Positions 32,150 through 40,830 are shown, counted from the first letter of the stretch. The stretch is DNA of 41,695 nucleotides from CAYXPG01 sp964564845 (GCA_964564845.1 CAZMCN010000003.1:1-41695), one strand, 5' to 3'. Translations and numbers: made by a program. The notes: generated by a model from the sequence alone, not told the origin.

Positions 32150-32840
32150 TAACAGACCGAGAAAAAGGAATTTCAATCAGACCCCGCCGTATGTTCGAGG
32201 AGTTCCTCAGCCGAACCGCCCCCTTTGTTCTCGCCCTTGTGCAGACAACAATGACCTACTGGTATCCCGGCGTCAGCGAAGTCATAGAAGTTCTTCGCAA
32301 ATTCCAGCCGCAGGCAAAGATTATCCTTGGAGGAAACTATGTAACGCTTTGCCCTTCTCACGCAAAAAAACTCGGTGCCGACCTGTTAATAACCGCTGAC
32401 AATCTCGAGCCGTTCTGGCAATTTATCAATATCACCGGCGACCTGAATCAGCCGCCGTTATGGAAAATTTACAACAGACTCAACACCAGCGTACTAAAAC
32501 TCTCCGATGGCTGTCCCTTTAACTGCACTTATTGTTCCGTGCCGAAGGTTTACGGCAAATTCAAACCCCGCTCCCTGCGGCGCGCTCTGGCAGAGTTACA
32601 GCTCCTCTTAAAACTCGGCGCCGAAAATATCGCCTTTTATGATGACGCCTTACTGTACAAAGCCAACGAAGTTCTTACACCTTTCCTGGAAGACATTTTA
32701 AAACGCAACATAAAAGTAAATCTCCACACACCAAACGCCCTTAACGCCCGTTTTATCACGAGCGAACTGGCCGAGGTAATAGTAAAGGCCGGCTTCAAAA
32801 CCTTCTATCTTGGTTTTGAGAGTGTCTCTTCACAGTGGCA

Positions 32841-32878
32841 GGGTTCCCATTTTGCAATAAGTAGCAAAATGGGAACCC
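32841..32878. repeat. In-frame palindromic element inside the radical SAM gene (copy 1)
   Basis: GGGTTCCCATTTTGC (32841-32855) and GCAAAATGGGAACCC (32864-32878) form a perfect 15-bp stem with an 8-base loop, 38 bases in all. It keeps the reading frame and encodes about GSHFAISSKMGT between conserved QWQ and TGSKV. Confidence 0.9.
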
Positions 32879-33110
32879 GTCAGGCCACCGGCTCGAAGGT
32901 CCTCTCTGATGAGCTTGCCCGCGCCGTCGAACATCTCATCGCCGCGGGCGCCGCTGCTGGAAACATCACCGCCTACCAAATTCTCGGCCATCCGGCAATT
33001 GATATTCAGCAACTCGAAGCCTCGATGCGTTTTGTAAATAGGCTTGGTATTCGTGGAATGCTCGCTGATTTCTCACCGATTCCGGGAACGCCCGACGGAG
33101 AGTTTTGCAG

Positions 33111-33150
33111 GGGGTTCCCCAAACGCAAAATAATGCGTTTGGGGAACCCC
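33111..33150. repeat. In-frame palindromic element inside the radical SAM gene (copy 2)
   Basis: GGGGTTCCCCAAACGCA (33111-33127) and TGCGTTTGGGGAACCCC (33134-33150) form a perfect 17-bp stem with a 6-base loop, 40 bases in all. It keeps the frame and encodes about GFPKRKIMRLGNP between conserved GEFCR and DLNEPL. Confidence 0.92.
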
Positions 33151-33324
33151 AGAAAATACGCAGACTTAAACGAGCCGCTTTTTCACAACAATACCGCCTT
33201 CCCGATTATTCTGCTCGGCTTCAACAAAACAAACAGCTTAAAAGACCTCCAGCGAAAACTCAACCGCACCTTACCAAAATAATGGCCCCAGATTCGGTTT
33301 TAATGGGAGTTTGACCGACACTTC

Positions 33325-33333
33325 TGATATACT
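33325..33333 (+). promoter_or_regulatory. Possible extended -10 promoter for malQ
   Basis: TGATATACT matches an extended -10 (TGnTATAAT-like). No good -35 lies at 16-18 bases. Initiation near 33340 would leave a 22-base leader that includes the AAAGGG ribosome binding site of malQ. Confidence 0.4.
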
Positions 33334-33361
33334 ATCCTCCTTTTATGAAAGGGTTGAATTT

Positions 33362-34861
33362 ATGACAAAACGCGCAAGCGGCATACTCCTTCATATAACT
33401 TCTTTGCCGTCGAAATTCGGCATTGGCGACCTTGGTCCGTCAGCTTATAAATTCGCCGACTTTCTCGCCGAGGCCGGCCAAAGTTACTGGCAGCTCCTTC
33501 CCTTAAATCCACCCGCCGCTGCTCGGAGTCCATATAGTTCACTTTCGGCCTATGCGGCAAACCCATTGCTTATCAGCCCCAAACTTCTCTATCAACATGG
33601 CCTTTTAACACGCAAAGAAATTCAGAGCCCCGCAGCTTTGCCAAAAGACCGGGTGGATTATCGAACAGTGCTGCCTTACAAAACAAAGTTGTTAAACACC
33701 GCTTATGAGCGTTTTAAATCCATCGCTGGCGATTCGCACTTCGAGAGGTTTTGCCAGGATAATGCAACCTGGCTTGAGGACTTCGCCCTGTTCGCCGCTT
33801 TGCGCAGGCGCTTCGGAACGGACTTCTGGCCTGATTGGCCGCCGCCTTTCAACAACAAAAACAAAATCACTCAAAAATCCCTTACCCCAAAAATTCAGGA
33901 CTCTATAAACAGTCAAAAGTTTCTGCAATATCAATTCTTCAAACAATGGTTCGCCTTAAAGCGGTATTGCAGCCGACACAGAATCAAAATAATAGGAGAC
34001 ATCCCGATTTACGTCTCCTTCGACAGCGCCGATGTTTGGGCGAATCCGCATCTTTTCAAGCTCTCGAAAAGAAAAAGACCTCGCTTTATATCAGGCGTTC
34101 CGCCGGACTCCTTCAGCAAAAAAGGCCAGCTATGGGCAACCCCGGTTTACAACTGGCCGGCACTGAAAAAAACCGGCTATTCTTGGTGGCTTCGGCGAAT
34201 AAAGCATAACTTGAAATTATTCGATGTCATTCGCATCGACCACTTCAGGGGCTTTGTTGCATACTGGCAGGTCCCCGCCGGCCACAAAACCGCCGCAAAA
34301 GGAAGATGGGTACGCGCCCCCAAAGATGATTTCTTCAGAAAACTTTTTAACCTCTTGCCGTCCTGCCCGCTAATCGTCGAGGACCTGGGCTTCATCACAC
34401 CTGCCGTAAAAAAGCTCATCGAAAAATACCACCTTCCCGTAATGAGGCTCCTTCTTTACGGCCTCGGTGAAGATATGGCTGATAATGTCCACTCGCTCGG
34501 CAACCACATCAAAAACTCCGTCGTCTATACCGGAACACATGACAACAACACTGTAATGGGCTGGTTTGAAAACCAGGCCGGCCCGGAAGAAAAACAACGG
34601 CTGTTTGCACAGCTTGGCCGCAAAGTCCCGGCTGACCAATTGCATTGGGAATTTGTTCGCCTTGCGATGAGTTCCGTCGCAAACCTTGCTATTATTCCTA
34701 TGCAGGACATACTGGGCCTGGGCGCCGAGGCTCGTATGAACCTGCCCGGCTCGGTTGATAAGAAAAACTGGTCCTGGCGATTTGACAGCCGCCTGCTCAC
34801 TCCGTCAATTACCCGCAAACTAAAAACGATAACCAGAGATACACGCAGAACCCCACTCTGA
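33362..34861 (+). CDS. malQ: 4-alpha-glucanotransferase (amylomaltase, GH77)
   Basis: This enzyme transfers alpha-1,4-glucan segments between maltodextrins or glycogen in the cytosol. The 499-residue product has the N-terminal SGILLHITSLPSKFGIGDLG, the nucleophile Asp in VIRIDHFRGF, acid/base Glu in LIVEDLGFIT and the third carboxylate in TGTHDNNT. Length is that of a complete bacterial amylomaltase without extra domains. The ATG at 33362 is selected for AAAGGG about 8 bases upstream; the frame's upstream extension starts with TTG and has no support. No other glycogen genes are adjacent. Confidence 0.95.
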   Translation: MTKRASGILLHITSLPSKFGIGDLGPSAYKFADFLAEAGQSYWQLLPLNPPAAARSPYSSLSAYAANPLLISPKLLYQHGLLTRKEIQSPAALPKDRVDYRTVLPYKTKLLNTAYERFKSIAGDSHFERFCQDNATWLEDFALFAALRRRFGTDFWPDWPPPFNNKNKITQKSLTPKIQDSINSQKFLQYQFFKQWFALKRYCSRHRIKIIGDIPIYVSFDSADVWANPHLFKLSKRKRPRFISGVPPDSFSKKGQLWATPVYNWPALKKTGYSWWLRRIKHNLKLFDVIRIDHFRGFVAYWQVPAGHKTAAKGRWVRAPKDDFFRKLFNLLPSCPLIVEDLGFITPAVKKLIEKYHLPVMRLLLYGLGEDMADNVHSLGNHIKNSVVYTGTHDNNTVMGWFENQAGPEEKQRLFAQLGRKVPADQLHWEFVRLAMSSVANLAIIPMQDILGLGAEARMNLPGSVDKKNWSWRFDSRLLTPSITRKLKTITRDTRRTPL

Positions 34862-34885
34862 TATCTCACCACCGAAGGAGGGCAA

Positions 34886-34933
34886 TGAGTTGATAGTTTG
34901 TAGTTCGTAGTTCATCGACAATGAACAACGAAC
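34886..34933. repeat. Dispersed heptamer/hairpin element, copy 2
   Basis: 34886-34926 is the reverse complement of 25494-25534 with one mismatch. It reads as heptamers GTTGATA, GTTTGTA, GTTCGTA leading into a hairpin GTTCAT-CGACA-ATGAAC. The gene-free region 34862-35073 also has ATGCC/GGCAT near 34970-34983 and the promoter below, but no gene. Confidence 0.85.
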
Positions 34934-35001
34934 CCCGCCCCAGTCGCCGGCGCTGAATCGCTCGGTCTAATGCCGTAAGGCATCCTGCGGAATAAAAAAA
35001 A

Positions 35002-35030
35002 TTGATATTGTCTCAGCAACAATATATACT
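35002..35030 (+). promoter_or_regulatory. Predicted sigma70-type promoter for the FG-GAP gene
   Basis: TTGATA (35002-35007), 17 bases and TATACT (35025-35030) are present. Start near 35037 leaves a leader of about 37 bases to the GTG at 35074. This also argues against a TTG start at 35002. Confidence 0.65.
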
Positions 35031-35073
35031 CGGTAAGGCTTTGAAAGTAAGAAATGTTATGGAGGATTTTATT

Positions 35074-37560
35074 GTGCGACTAATTAAAATAATAATAGCA
35101 GTTGTCATTATAAGTGCAACGAACAGCGGCGCTTCGGAGCAGAATGATTTCGACATCTCCGAATACTACGGGTTTGAGGAGATAGAAATAATCAAGCTCG
35201 ACAAGGGTATAGAAGGTTTAATAACAGCCGACTTTAACGGTGACGGGCGAAATGATATTGCAGTAGTCAATAACAGTAAGGCCAAGATAGAACTTTTGAT
35301 TCAGAAGGAAGCTATTGGGCCGACTGGCCCAGCAACAATCGTTGACCCGGAAGAGGTAGAGATAAATTTACTCAGCCCTCCCACCCGCTTCCAGAAGCAG
35401 TCGATAGCAGTTGCACAAAGAATTTTCAGTTTCGTCAGCGGTGATTTAAATTCCGATGGTATGATTGACCTTGCATTTTACGGTGACCCGAAGGGCCTGT
35501 ATGTCTACCTGCAAAAGGCGGGCGATACTCAACCGGACAAAACAAAAACTATAAACTGGCAAACAAGAAAGAAAATCGAGATTGATGATGGTCTTTTGAC
35601 TTCCAGCGCGCTGGTATGTGCGGATTTGAATAACGACGGAGCGAACGATTTGGCATTGGCCGGCAGAGAGGCGGTTTATATCATCACGCAAAAAAAGGAC
35701 GGCACGCTGGCTGAGCCGGTTAAGTATCCGTCAGCAGCGAGAATACTCGGTATCAAAGCGGGCGATTTGAATGGCGATAATATAAACGACCTGGTTCTCA
35801 TAACAGATGGAAAGGAAAAACCGCTCCATCTGCGGTTCGGCCTTGAGACAGGACAATTGGGGCCTGAAGTAGAATTTTTTATTGAAAAACCGTCAGTGCT
35901 GGCCCTTTATGACGTTGACGGGCTGGCAGCCCCGTTAGAAACAACAAAGACAGTTTCTAACGGGGCAAGGGACGAGATACTGACCATTGACCGTATCAGC
36001 AGCAGATTAAGCTGTTATAAATTTACCACCGAAACCCAAAAAGATGCCGACTGGCCGATTTTGTTTTATCCGCTTGCTTCAGGCCAGGCAGATACGAAGC
36101 GGGATTTAGTGGTCGCCGATTTCGACGGTGACGGTCTTGCTGACGTAGCGGTAAGTGACCCGGGCGCAGCGGAACTTATTTTCTATAAACAAACGGCAGG
36201 GGTTGGTCTGGCCGAACCGCAGAGATTTCCCGCTTTTGCCGATATTACGAACCTGTCGGTTGCAGATATCGACCGTAACGGCAAAGCCGACCTCGCCGTC
36301 CTGAGCGTTAAGGAAAAGGTAATCGGTATAAGCAAATTTGAAAATGAGAGATTAACGTTCCCCAAACCTGTTGAAGTAACCGGCGAGCCGGTAGCAATGG
36401 AGCTTGCCGATGTTGATTCCAGCGGCAGTATAGACTGCCTTTATATATCAAGGAACACTGATGATGTTAGATTTCTAAGGGCTGTTTATAATCTGGCAGC
36501 ATCTCCTGCACCGAAGCCGGTAAAAACGGAGCCGAATCAGCCGGATGAGAGCGTAACCGACTTTAATGATGAATTTCGCGAAGAAGGGCCGGCTTTAGAA
36601 CTCAAAAAATTAACTTCCAATCCGGAGGGTTTGAAAGTTCTTGACGTTGACCAGGACGGGCTGCAGGATGTTTTGATATTCGTCAAATATGACGACCCTA
36701 TACTGGTCCGTCAGTCAGAGAAGAGGCATTTCGAACTGATTGATTCACCAAAAGCGCAGGCAAGTCTGATTAAAGATGTGAGTCTTCGTTCAATCGCCGC
36801 TGCCAACGTTGACGGCAAGGCGGGCAAAGAAATGCTGCTGGCACAAAAGAATTTTGCCAGGAGTCTGGTTTTTTCAGAGGGCAAAAAATGGAGTATTATC
36901 GACCAATACAACGCCAGGAACAAAGAGAACGAGATATCAGCGGTAGCTGCATTTAATATTGACGCTACAACCCCGGAGAACCCGGCTATCCTGCTGCTGG
37001 ATGGTTTAAAGGGGCAACTACAGATACTTAAGGCCGGAGAGGATGGGACCTGCCGGCTTGAAAAAGTGGTGGACATCGGCAAGTGGAGCCAGGCAACCCA
37101 TTTGAAAATGCTCTTTACGCCGCTCACAGGCCGAGGAGGCAAGAGCATACTGTTGTTTGACAGTGAGAAGTTTGCACTTGTAACACCGCCGAGCAGCAGC
37201 AATATTCCGCAGCGTTTTGAGAAGCAGTTCAGTTACGAGACTAAAATCAAAGACGGTGTGTATGGCAACCTGACAGCGGGTGATATTAACTCTGACGGCA
37301 AGGTTGATATTATTATGGTGGAATACGAGCGTGGCGAATACAAAGATTACCACATCGAAATATTAACGCTTGATTCAGAATCCGAGCCAATTCCTGCAAT
37401 GCAGTTCAGGATATTCGAGGAAAAAACTTATCGCGGCAGTCCACGAAGAACGCCTGTTGTTGAGCCGCGAGAGCTGAAAATCGCTGACGTTACAGGAGAC
37501 GGCAAAAGTGACCTCGTAACGATTATCCACGACCGCATAATTATTTATCCTCAAGATTAA
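35074..37560 (+). CDS. Exported FG-GAP/VCBS repeat protein
   Basis: The product is 828 residues from a GTG at 35074. That start has GGAGG 8 bases upstream and puts a signal peptide at once (RLIKIIIAVVIISATNSGASEQ region). An ATG at 35059 is the alternative. The mature part contains about ten calcium-loop motifs of FG-GAP repeats, for example DFNGDGRNDIAV, DLNSDGMIDLAF, DLNNDGANDLAL, DFDGDGLADVAV, DVDQDGLQDVLI, DINSDGKVDIIM and DVTGDGKSDLVT. These are spaced as beta-propeller blades and probably form two propellers. No enzymatic domain or anchor is visible. It is likely a secreted or periplasmic calcium-binding protein; partner unknown. A 38-base palindrome inserts in frame at 35929-35966. Confidence 0.85.
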   Translation: MRLIKIIIAVVIISATNSGASEQNDFDISEYYGFEEIEIIKLDKGIEGLITADFNGDGRNDIAVVNNSKAKIELLIQKEAIGPTGPATIVDPEEVEINLLSPPTRFQKQSIAVAQRIFSFVSGDLNSDGMIDLAFYGDPKGLYVYLQKAGDTQPDKTKTINWQTRKKIEIDDGLLTSSALVCADLNNDGANDLALAGREAVYIITQKKDGTLAEPVKYPSAARILGIKAGDLNGDNINDLVLITDGKEKPLHLRFGLETGQLGPEVEFFIEKPSVLALYDVDGLAAPLETTKTVSNGARDEILTIDRISSRLSCYKFTTETQKDADWPILFYPLASGQADTKRDLVVADFDGDGLADVAVSDPGAAELIFYKQTAGVGLAEPQRFPAFADITNLSVADIDRNGKADLAVLSVKEKVIGISKFENERLTFPKPVEVTGEPVAMELADVDSSGSIDCLYISRNTDDVRFLRAVYNLAASPAPKPVKTEPNQPDESVTDFNDEFREEGPALELKKLTSNPEGLKVLDVDQDGLQDVLIFVKYDDPILVRQSEKRHFELIDSPKAQASLIKDVSLRSIAAANVDGKAGKEMLLAQKNFARSLVFSEGKKWSIIDQYNARNKENEISAVAAFNIDATTPENPAILLLDGLKGQLQILKAGEDGTCRLEKVVDIGKWSQATHLKMLFTPLTGRGGKSILLFDSEKFALVTPPSSSNIPQRFEKQFSYETKIKDGVYGNLTAGDINSDGKVDIIMVEYERGEYKDYHIEILTLDSESEPIPAMQFRIFEEKTYRGSPRRTPVVEPRELKIADVTGDGKSDLVTIIHDRIIIYPQD
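35929..35966. repeat. In-frame palindrome inside the FG-GAP gene
   Basis: GCCCCGTTAGAAAC (35929-35942) pairs perfectly with GTTTCTAACGGGGC (35953-35966) around a 10-base loop, 38 bases in all. It encodes APLETTKTVSNGA between DVDGLA and RDEILTID, which elsewhere in this protein type would be one continuous calcium loop and strand. Confidence 0.85.
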
Positions 37561-37583
37561 TTTCGTATTCGGCATCAGATGAA

Positions 37584-37685
37584 ATGGTCGGCAAAAAAGG
37601 ACAAGTTTCTGTCGCGCTCAGCGGTGGAGTTGACGGTTCGACGGCTGCTGTCCTGACGCAAGAAAAGGGCACAGCCGAAATGTAA
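37584..37685 (+). pseudogene. Remnant of a PP-loop ATPase gene (mnmA-like N-terminus)
   Basis: A 33-codon frame encodes VSVALSGGVDGSTAAVL then a stop. SGGVDxS is the PP-loop ATP-pyrophosphatase motif, and the surrounding V-VALSGGVDSS-AA-L pattern is that of the tRNA 2-thiouridylase MnmA. The usual serine after Asp is glycine, and nothing recognisable follows in 37686-37779. I read it as a decayed or duplicated 5' fragment. Other PP-loop enzymes (GuaA, ThiI) fit less well. Confidence 0.55.
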
Positions 37686-37779
37686 GTGTTATTGTAACAA
37701 GGCAGACGGGCGGTGGATGGATTGATAATGCATACGACCAAAAAAAACTTCAAAGACCTTTGTAATTCTGTTCTTTATT

Positions 37780-38838
37780 ATGCAGGCAAATGACAACATT
37801 TTAAGTATTCTCAGGGAAAAAGAATACAGCACAATTCAGCAGAGCCGGCGAGCAGTAATATTGCAGCCGGGCGCTATAGGCGATTGCATATTAACCCTGC
37901 CTTTGGCCAAATTTATGAAGGAATCGCTGGGGCTGGGCGGAATTGAGATTCTGGGACACACCGAATACATCGGAATACTGCCGGGCAGGACGTGCGTTGA
38001 CAGAGTCCGCTCTATGGATTCAATGGATTTGCATCGGTTGTTTACTGAAAAAAAAGAATTCGACCTTGCGGACAAAGACCCTTTGATATATGTTTTTGCC
38101 GATTATGACTGGATTGTGACATTTATGGGTGAGCCTGACAGCAACTTTGAACAAAATTTGATATTCACGGCCCATTGCAGTCACAGCGCAGAAATAATAA
38201 CCCTGTCACTGAAGCCGCCTAAGAAATTCTCAGGGCATTTAGCCAATTTTTACATACAGCAATTTGTCGAGCAGTGTGATATGCCTTTAGAGCCGATGCC
38301 GTTTTCAGGCGGTGAACAATTGATTAAAGCCGCGGAAGCGGATAGAAAAAGAGGCAGAGAGCTCTTAGCAGAAAAAGACGTTGATTTCTCAGCTAAGCTG
38401 GTGGTGCTCTGTCCGGGCAGCGGCGGAAAAGAGAAATGCTGGCACATTGATAATTTTTTATCAATAGCAAAAGAGCTTACCTTCAAAGGCATTGAAGTAA
38501 TATTCCTTCTGGGACCGGCGGAAACAGAAAGATTCGGTGATAAAATAATCAGCAAAATAAACAACGCCGCCCAGTTGCTAACAGATTTGTCTTTGACGGA
38601 GGTTCTGGGGCTTTTTAGCTGTGCGGATGGATTTGTCGGCAATGACAGCGGTATTACTCATTTGGCAGCCGGTTCGGGAGTGAAGACGTTAGCTGTTTTC
38701 GGCCCAACCGAACCGGCTGTATATAAACCAATCGGGCCGGCTGTAAAAATACTTAAAAGCAAGGCATCAACCTTTACGAAACAGCACTCTGTAAAACTAC
38801 AGCAGAAAATTGTGGAGGCCTTGATGGAGGTTTCGTAG
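37780..38838 (+). CDS. Family 9 glycosyltransferase (heptosyltransferase-like)
   Basis: This 352-residue GT-B enzyme resembles ADP-heptose:LPS heptosyltransferases, which build the LPS core at the cytoplasmic face. It has the N-terminal RAVILQPGAIGDCILTLPLAKF, the second-domain start VVLCPGSGGKEKCWHIDNF, FLLGPAE and LTEVLGLFSCADGFVGNDSGITHLAAGSGVKTLAVFGPTEP, the GT9 donor-binding block. The ATG at 37780 has no obvious ribosome binding site. The stop is immediately followed by the -35 of the lpxD promoter. Acceptor and sugar are not determinable. Confidence 0.85.
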   Translation: MQANDNILSILREKEYSTIQQSRRAVILQPGAIGDCILTLPLAKFMKESLGLGGIEILGHTEYIGILPGRTCVDRVRSMDSMDLHRLFTEKKEFDLADKDPLIYVFADYDWIVTFMGEPDSNFEQNLIFTAHCSHSAEIITLSLKPPKKFSGHLANFYIQQFVEQCDMPLEPMPFSGGEQLIKAAEADRKRGRELLAEKDVDFSAKLVVLCPGSGGKEKCWHIDNFLSIAKELTFKGIEVIFLLGPAETERFGDKIISKINNAAQLLTDLSLTEVLGLFSCADGFVGNDSGITHLAAGSGVKTLAVFGPTEPAVYKPIGPAVKILKSKASTFTKQHSVKLQQKIVEALMEVS

Positions 38839-38866
38839 TTGACCGTAATGGTTATTCTGATATAAT
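38839..38866 (+). promoter_or_regulatory. Strong predicted promoter for lpxD-lpxI-kinase
   Basis: TTGACC (38839-38844), 16 bases and a perfect TATAAT (38861-38866) preceded by TGA (extended -10) are present. Initiation near 38873 gives a leader of about 50 bases. Confidence 0.75.
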
Positions 38867-38922
38867 GCTCAAGATAAGAATATCCAAATGAGTGTGTTAA
38901 AGTTAAATGTAAAGGCGTCTGT

Positions 38923-39957
38923 ATGCAGGCCAGGACGTTAGGGGAATTGGCTGAATACGTAGGCGGTCGGGTTGTTGGGGACTGCGATATTATAATCCGC
39001 TCAGCCGCCACAATTGGAGGGGCCGGTGAAGGTGACATCAGCTTTTTGGCCAACCGCAAATACGAAAGTCAACTCGAAACAACCAGGGCCAGCGCAGTAG
39101 TGGCAAACAAAGAAGGAAAGTCACCAGCTGCACTTTTGATAGTCGATGACCCTTACTTTGCCTTTAGAGAAATTGTTGTTTTACTGCACGGACACCGCAA
39201 CCACAAGAAAACAGGGACCAGCGATAAAGCTTCGGTAGCTAAAACAGCGGTATTGGGCAAAGATTGCCAAATCCATAATTTTGTAACCATCAGTGATAAC
39301 GCCGCCATCGGTGATAGGTGCGTTCTCTATCCCGGCGTTTTCATCGGTGAAAAAACAATAGTCGGTGATGATTGCATTCTGTATCCTAACGTTGTGATTT
39401 ATGAGGACTGCAGGGTTGCCAACAGAGTAACCATCCATGCAAACTCAACTATCGGCGAGGACGGTTTCGGTTTTGCAACACATAAAGGTGAGCATCATAA
39501 AATACCCCATATCGGCAGAGCGGTTATCGAAGACGATGTGGACATTGGAGCGTGCTGCGGGATTGAGCGGGGAACATTAGACGATACCGTCATAGGAAAA
39601 GGAAGTAAGCTTGGCGACCTTGTGAAGATAGGGCACGGTGCAAAAATAGGCTCGTACAGTCTGCTTGTGGCCCAGGTAGGCATTGCCGGCTCGACGACTG
39701 TCGGTCATCACTGCGCTCTCGGCGGCCAGGTTGGAGTGGTCGGGCACATCAATATCGGAAATAAGGTAAAGATAGCCGCACAGTCGGGTGTGATTAATGA
39801 CGTTGAGGACGGAAAAGAAATCGCGGGCACACCCGCCATCGATGCAAATACGGCGAAACGAGCTTATAGTCTTATAGAATATCTGCCTGAGATTCGCAAA
39901 AACATTCGTACAGTTGAGAAACGGGTAACCAAGCTGGAAAAGCCTGCCAAATCTTAG
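38923..39957 (+). CDS. lpxD: UDP-3-O-acylglucosamine N-acyltransferase
   Basis: LpxD adds the N-linked hydroxyacyl chain in lipid A synthesis, using acyl-ACP. The 344 residues comprise an N-terminal uridine-binding domain (LGELAEYVGGRVVGD, DISFLANRKY) and a left-handed beta-helix of hexapeptide repeats (from about 105 to 300). Catalytic His238 lies in LVKIGHGAKIG, and a C-terminal helix follows. It begins a lipid A operon with lpxI 29 bases downstream. Confidence 0.95.
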   Translation: MQARTLGELAEYVGGRVVGDCDIIIRSAATIGGAGEGDISFLANRKYESQLETTRASAVVANKEGKSPAALLIVDDPYFAFREIVVLLHGHRNHKKTGTSDKASVAKTAVLGKDCQIHNFVTISDNAAIGDRCVLYPGVFIGEKTIVGDDCILYPNVVIYEDCRVANRVTIHANSTIGEDGFGFATHKGEHHKIPHIGRAVIEDDVDIGACCGIERGTLDDTVIGKGSKLGDLVKIGHGAKIGSYSLLVAQVGIAGSTTVGHHCALGGQVGVVGHINIGNKVKIAAQSGVINDVEDGKEIAGTPAIDANTAKRAYSLIEYLPEIRKNIRTVEKRVTKLEKPAKS

Positions 39958-39986
39958 CCGAACCGGTTTGGACGGACAACAAGCTT

Positions 39987-40826
39987 ATGGCAACAGAAGA
40001 AAAAGTAATTGGATTGATTGCCGGAGACGGTCGGCTGCCATTTATGGTTGCAAAGGGAGCTAAGGATGCGGGACTGAAAATTATCTGCGTCGGTTTGGCA
40101 GGTTATGTAGAAGCCAGGTTGGCCGACGAAGTAGATGAATTTTACATTGTTGAGATTGCCCGGCCCGGAAGCTGGCTGCGGAAGTTAAAAAAACATGGTG
40201 TAACCAGAGCCATTATGGTAGGAGGCATCGCCAGAAGACAAATATATACCCGCCGGCGAATCCTGCGCTACCTGCCTGACTGGCGGTCATTCCGAATATG
40301 GTACTGGCGGCTTCGCCATAAAGACAAACAGCCCGATATGATATTAGGCGCCCTGGCTGAAGAGCTGGCCGGCGGCGGGGTAATTCTGGAGGACACAACA
40401 ATGTACTGCAGGGAACATATTGCGAGCACAGGAACGATGACCAAATCACAGCCGAGCCCATCAATCAAGGATGATGTCGAGTTCGGCTGGGAAATAGCTA
40501 AAAAACTCGGCGAACTGGATATAGGCCAATCGGTCGCAATTAAAGAAAAAGCAGTACTCTCGGTGGAGGGGGCCGAAGGGACCGCAGAGATGATTGACAG
40601 AACTGGCAAATTGTGTAAAAATGGTTCGTGGACACTTCTTAAAGTAGCAAAGCCGAACCAGGATTTGCGATTCGATGTGCCCTGCATTGGGCCGGATACC
40701 ATTAAAAGTCTGGCTGAAAACGGGGGCAAATGTGTGGTGGTCGAAGCAGACAAAACAATCATTATCGATAAGCCGCAAACAATAAATCTCGCCAATGAAT
40801 TAGGCATAGCCATTGTAGGACACTAA
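39987..40826 (+). CDS. lpxI: UDP-2,3-diacylglucosamine pyrophosphatase LpxI
   Basis: LpxI hydrolyses UDP-2,3-diacylglucosamine to lipid X and UMP, the step done by LpxH in Escherichia coli. The 279-residue protein matches the LpxI (DUF1009) family: IGLIAGDGRLPFMVAKGAK at the N-terminus, MVGGIARR and GALAEELAGGGV. DTTMYCREHIASTGTMT and the C-terminal domain FDVPCIGPDTIKSLAENGGKCVVVEA follow. It lies in the lipid A operon between lpxD and the kinase-like gene (4-base gap). Confidence 0.93.
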   Translation: MATEEKVIGLIAGDGRLPFMVAKGAKDAGLKIICVGLAGYVEARLADEVDEFYIVEIARPGSWLRKLKKHGVTRAIMVGGIARRQIYTRRRILRYLPDWRSFRIWYWRLRHKDKQPDMILGALAEELAGGGVILEDTTMYCREHIASTGTMTKSQPSPSIKDDVEFGWEIAKKLGELDIGQSVAIKEKAVLSVEGAEGTAEMIDRTGKLCKNGSWTLLKVAKPNQDLRFDVPCIGPDTIKSLAENGGKCVVVEADKTIIIDKPQTINLANELGIAIVGH

Positions 40827-40830
40827 CATC

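Larger units (their letters stand above)
31936..33282 (+). pseudogene. B12-binding radical SAM gene, split by a heptamer array and carrying two palindromes
   Basis: The true start is the ATG at 31936, encoding MAPKILLVNPPVHDF and the B12-binding-type start of this radical SAM family. The frame ends at a TAG (32059-32061) inside an array of heptamers (32052-32149). Homology resumes just before 32191 (MFEEFLSR, then TTMTYWYPG) and continues to 33282. The resumed part holds the CxxxCxxC cluster motif (CPFNCTYC; coordinates about 32512-32535), FYDDALLY, HTPNALNARF, FYLGFES and SPIPGTPDGE. About 45-50 residues normally found between these parts (from memory of the family) are replaced by the array. 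Two palindromes add in-frame peptides at GSHFAISSKMGT and GFPKRKIMRLGNP. Reinitiation at 32191 could give a 363-residue protein, but it has no ribosome binding site. I judge the gene broken. Confidence 0.75.

Noticed and set aside
34862..35001. Small RNA gene in the heptamer/hairpin region
   Set aside because: The structure is explained by the dispersed repeat. No promoter-terminator pair surrounds it.
35002..35073. Longer N-terminus for the FG-GAP protein from a TTG at 35002
   Set aside because: That codon lies in the predicted -35 box, and the extension would bury the signal peptide. GTG at 35074 has a GGAGG site.
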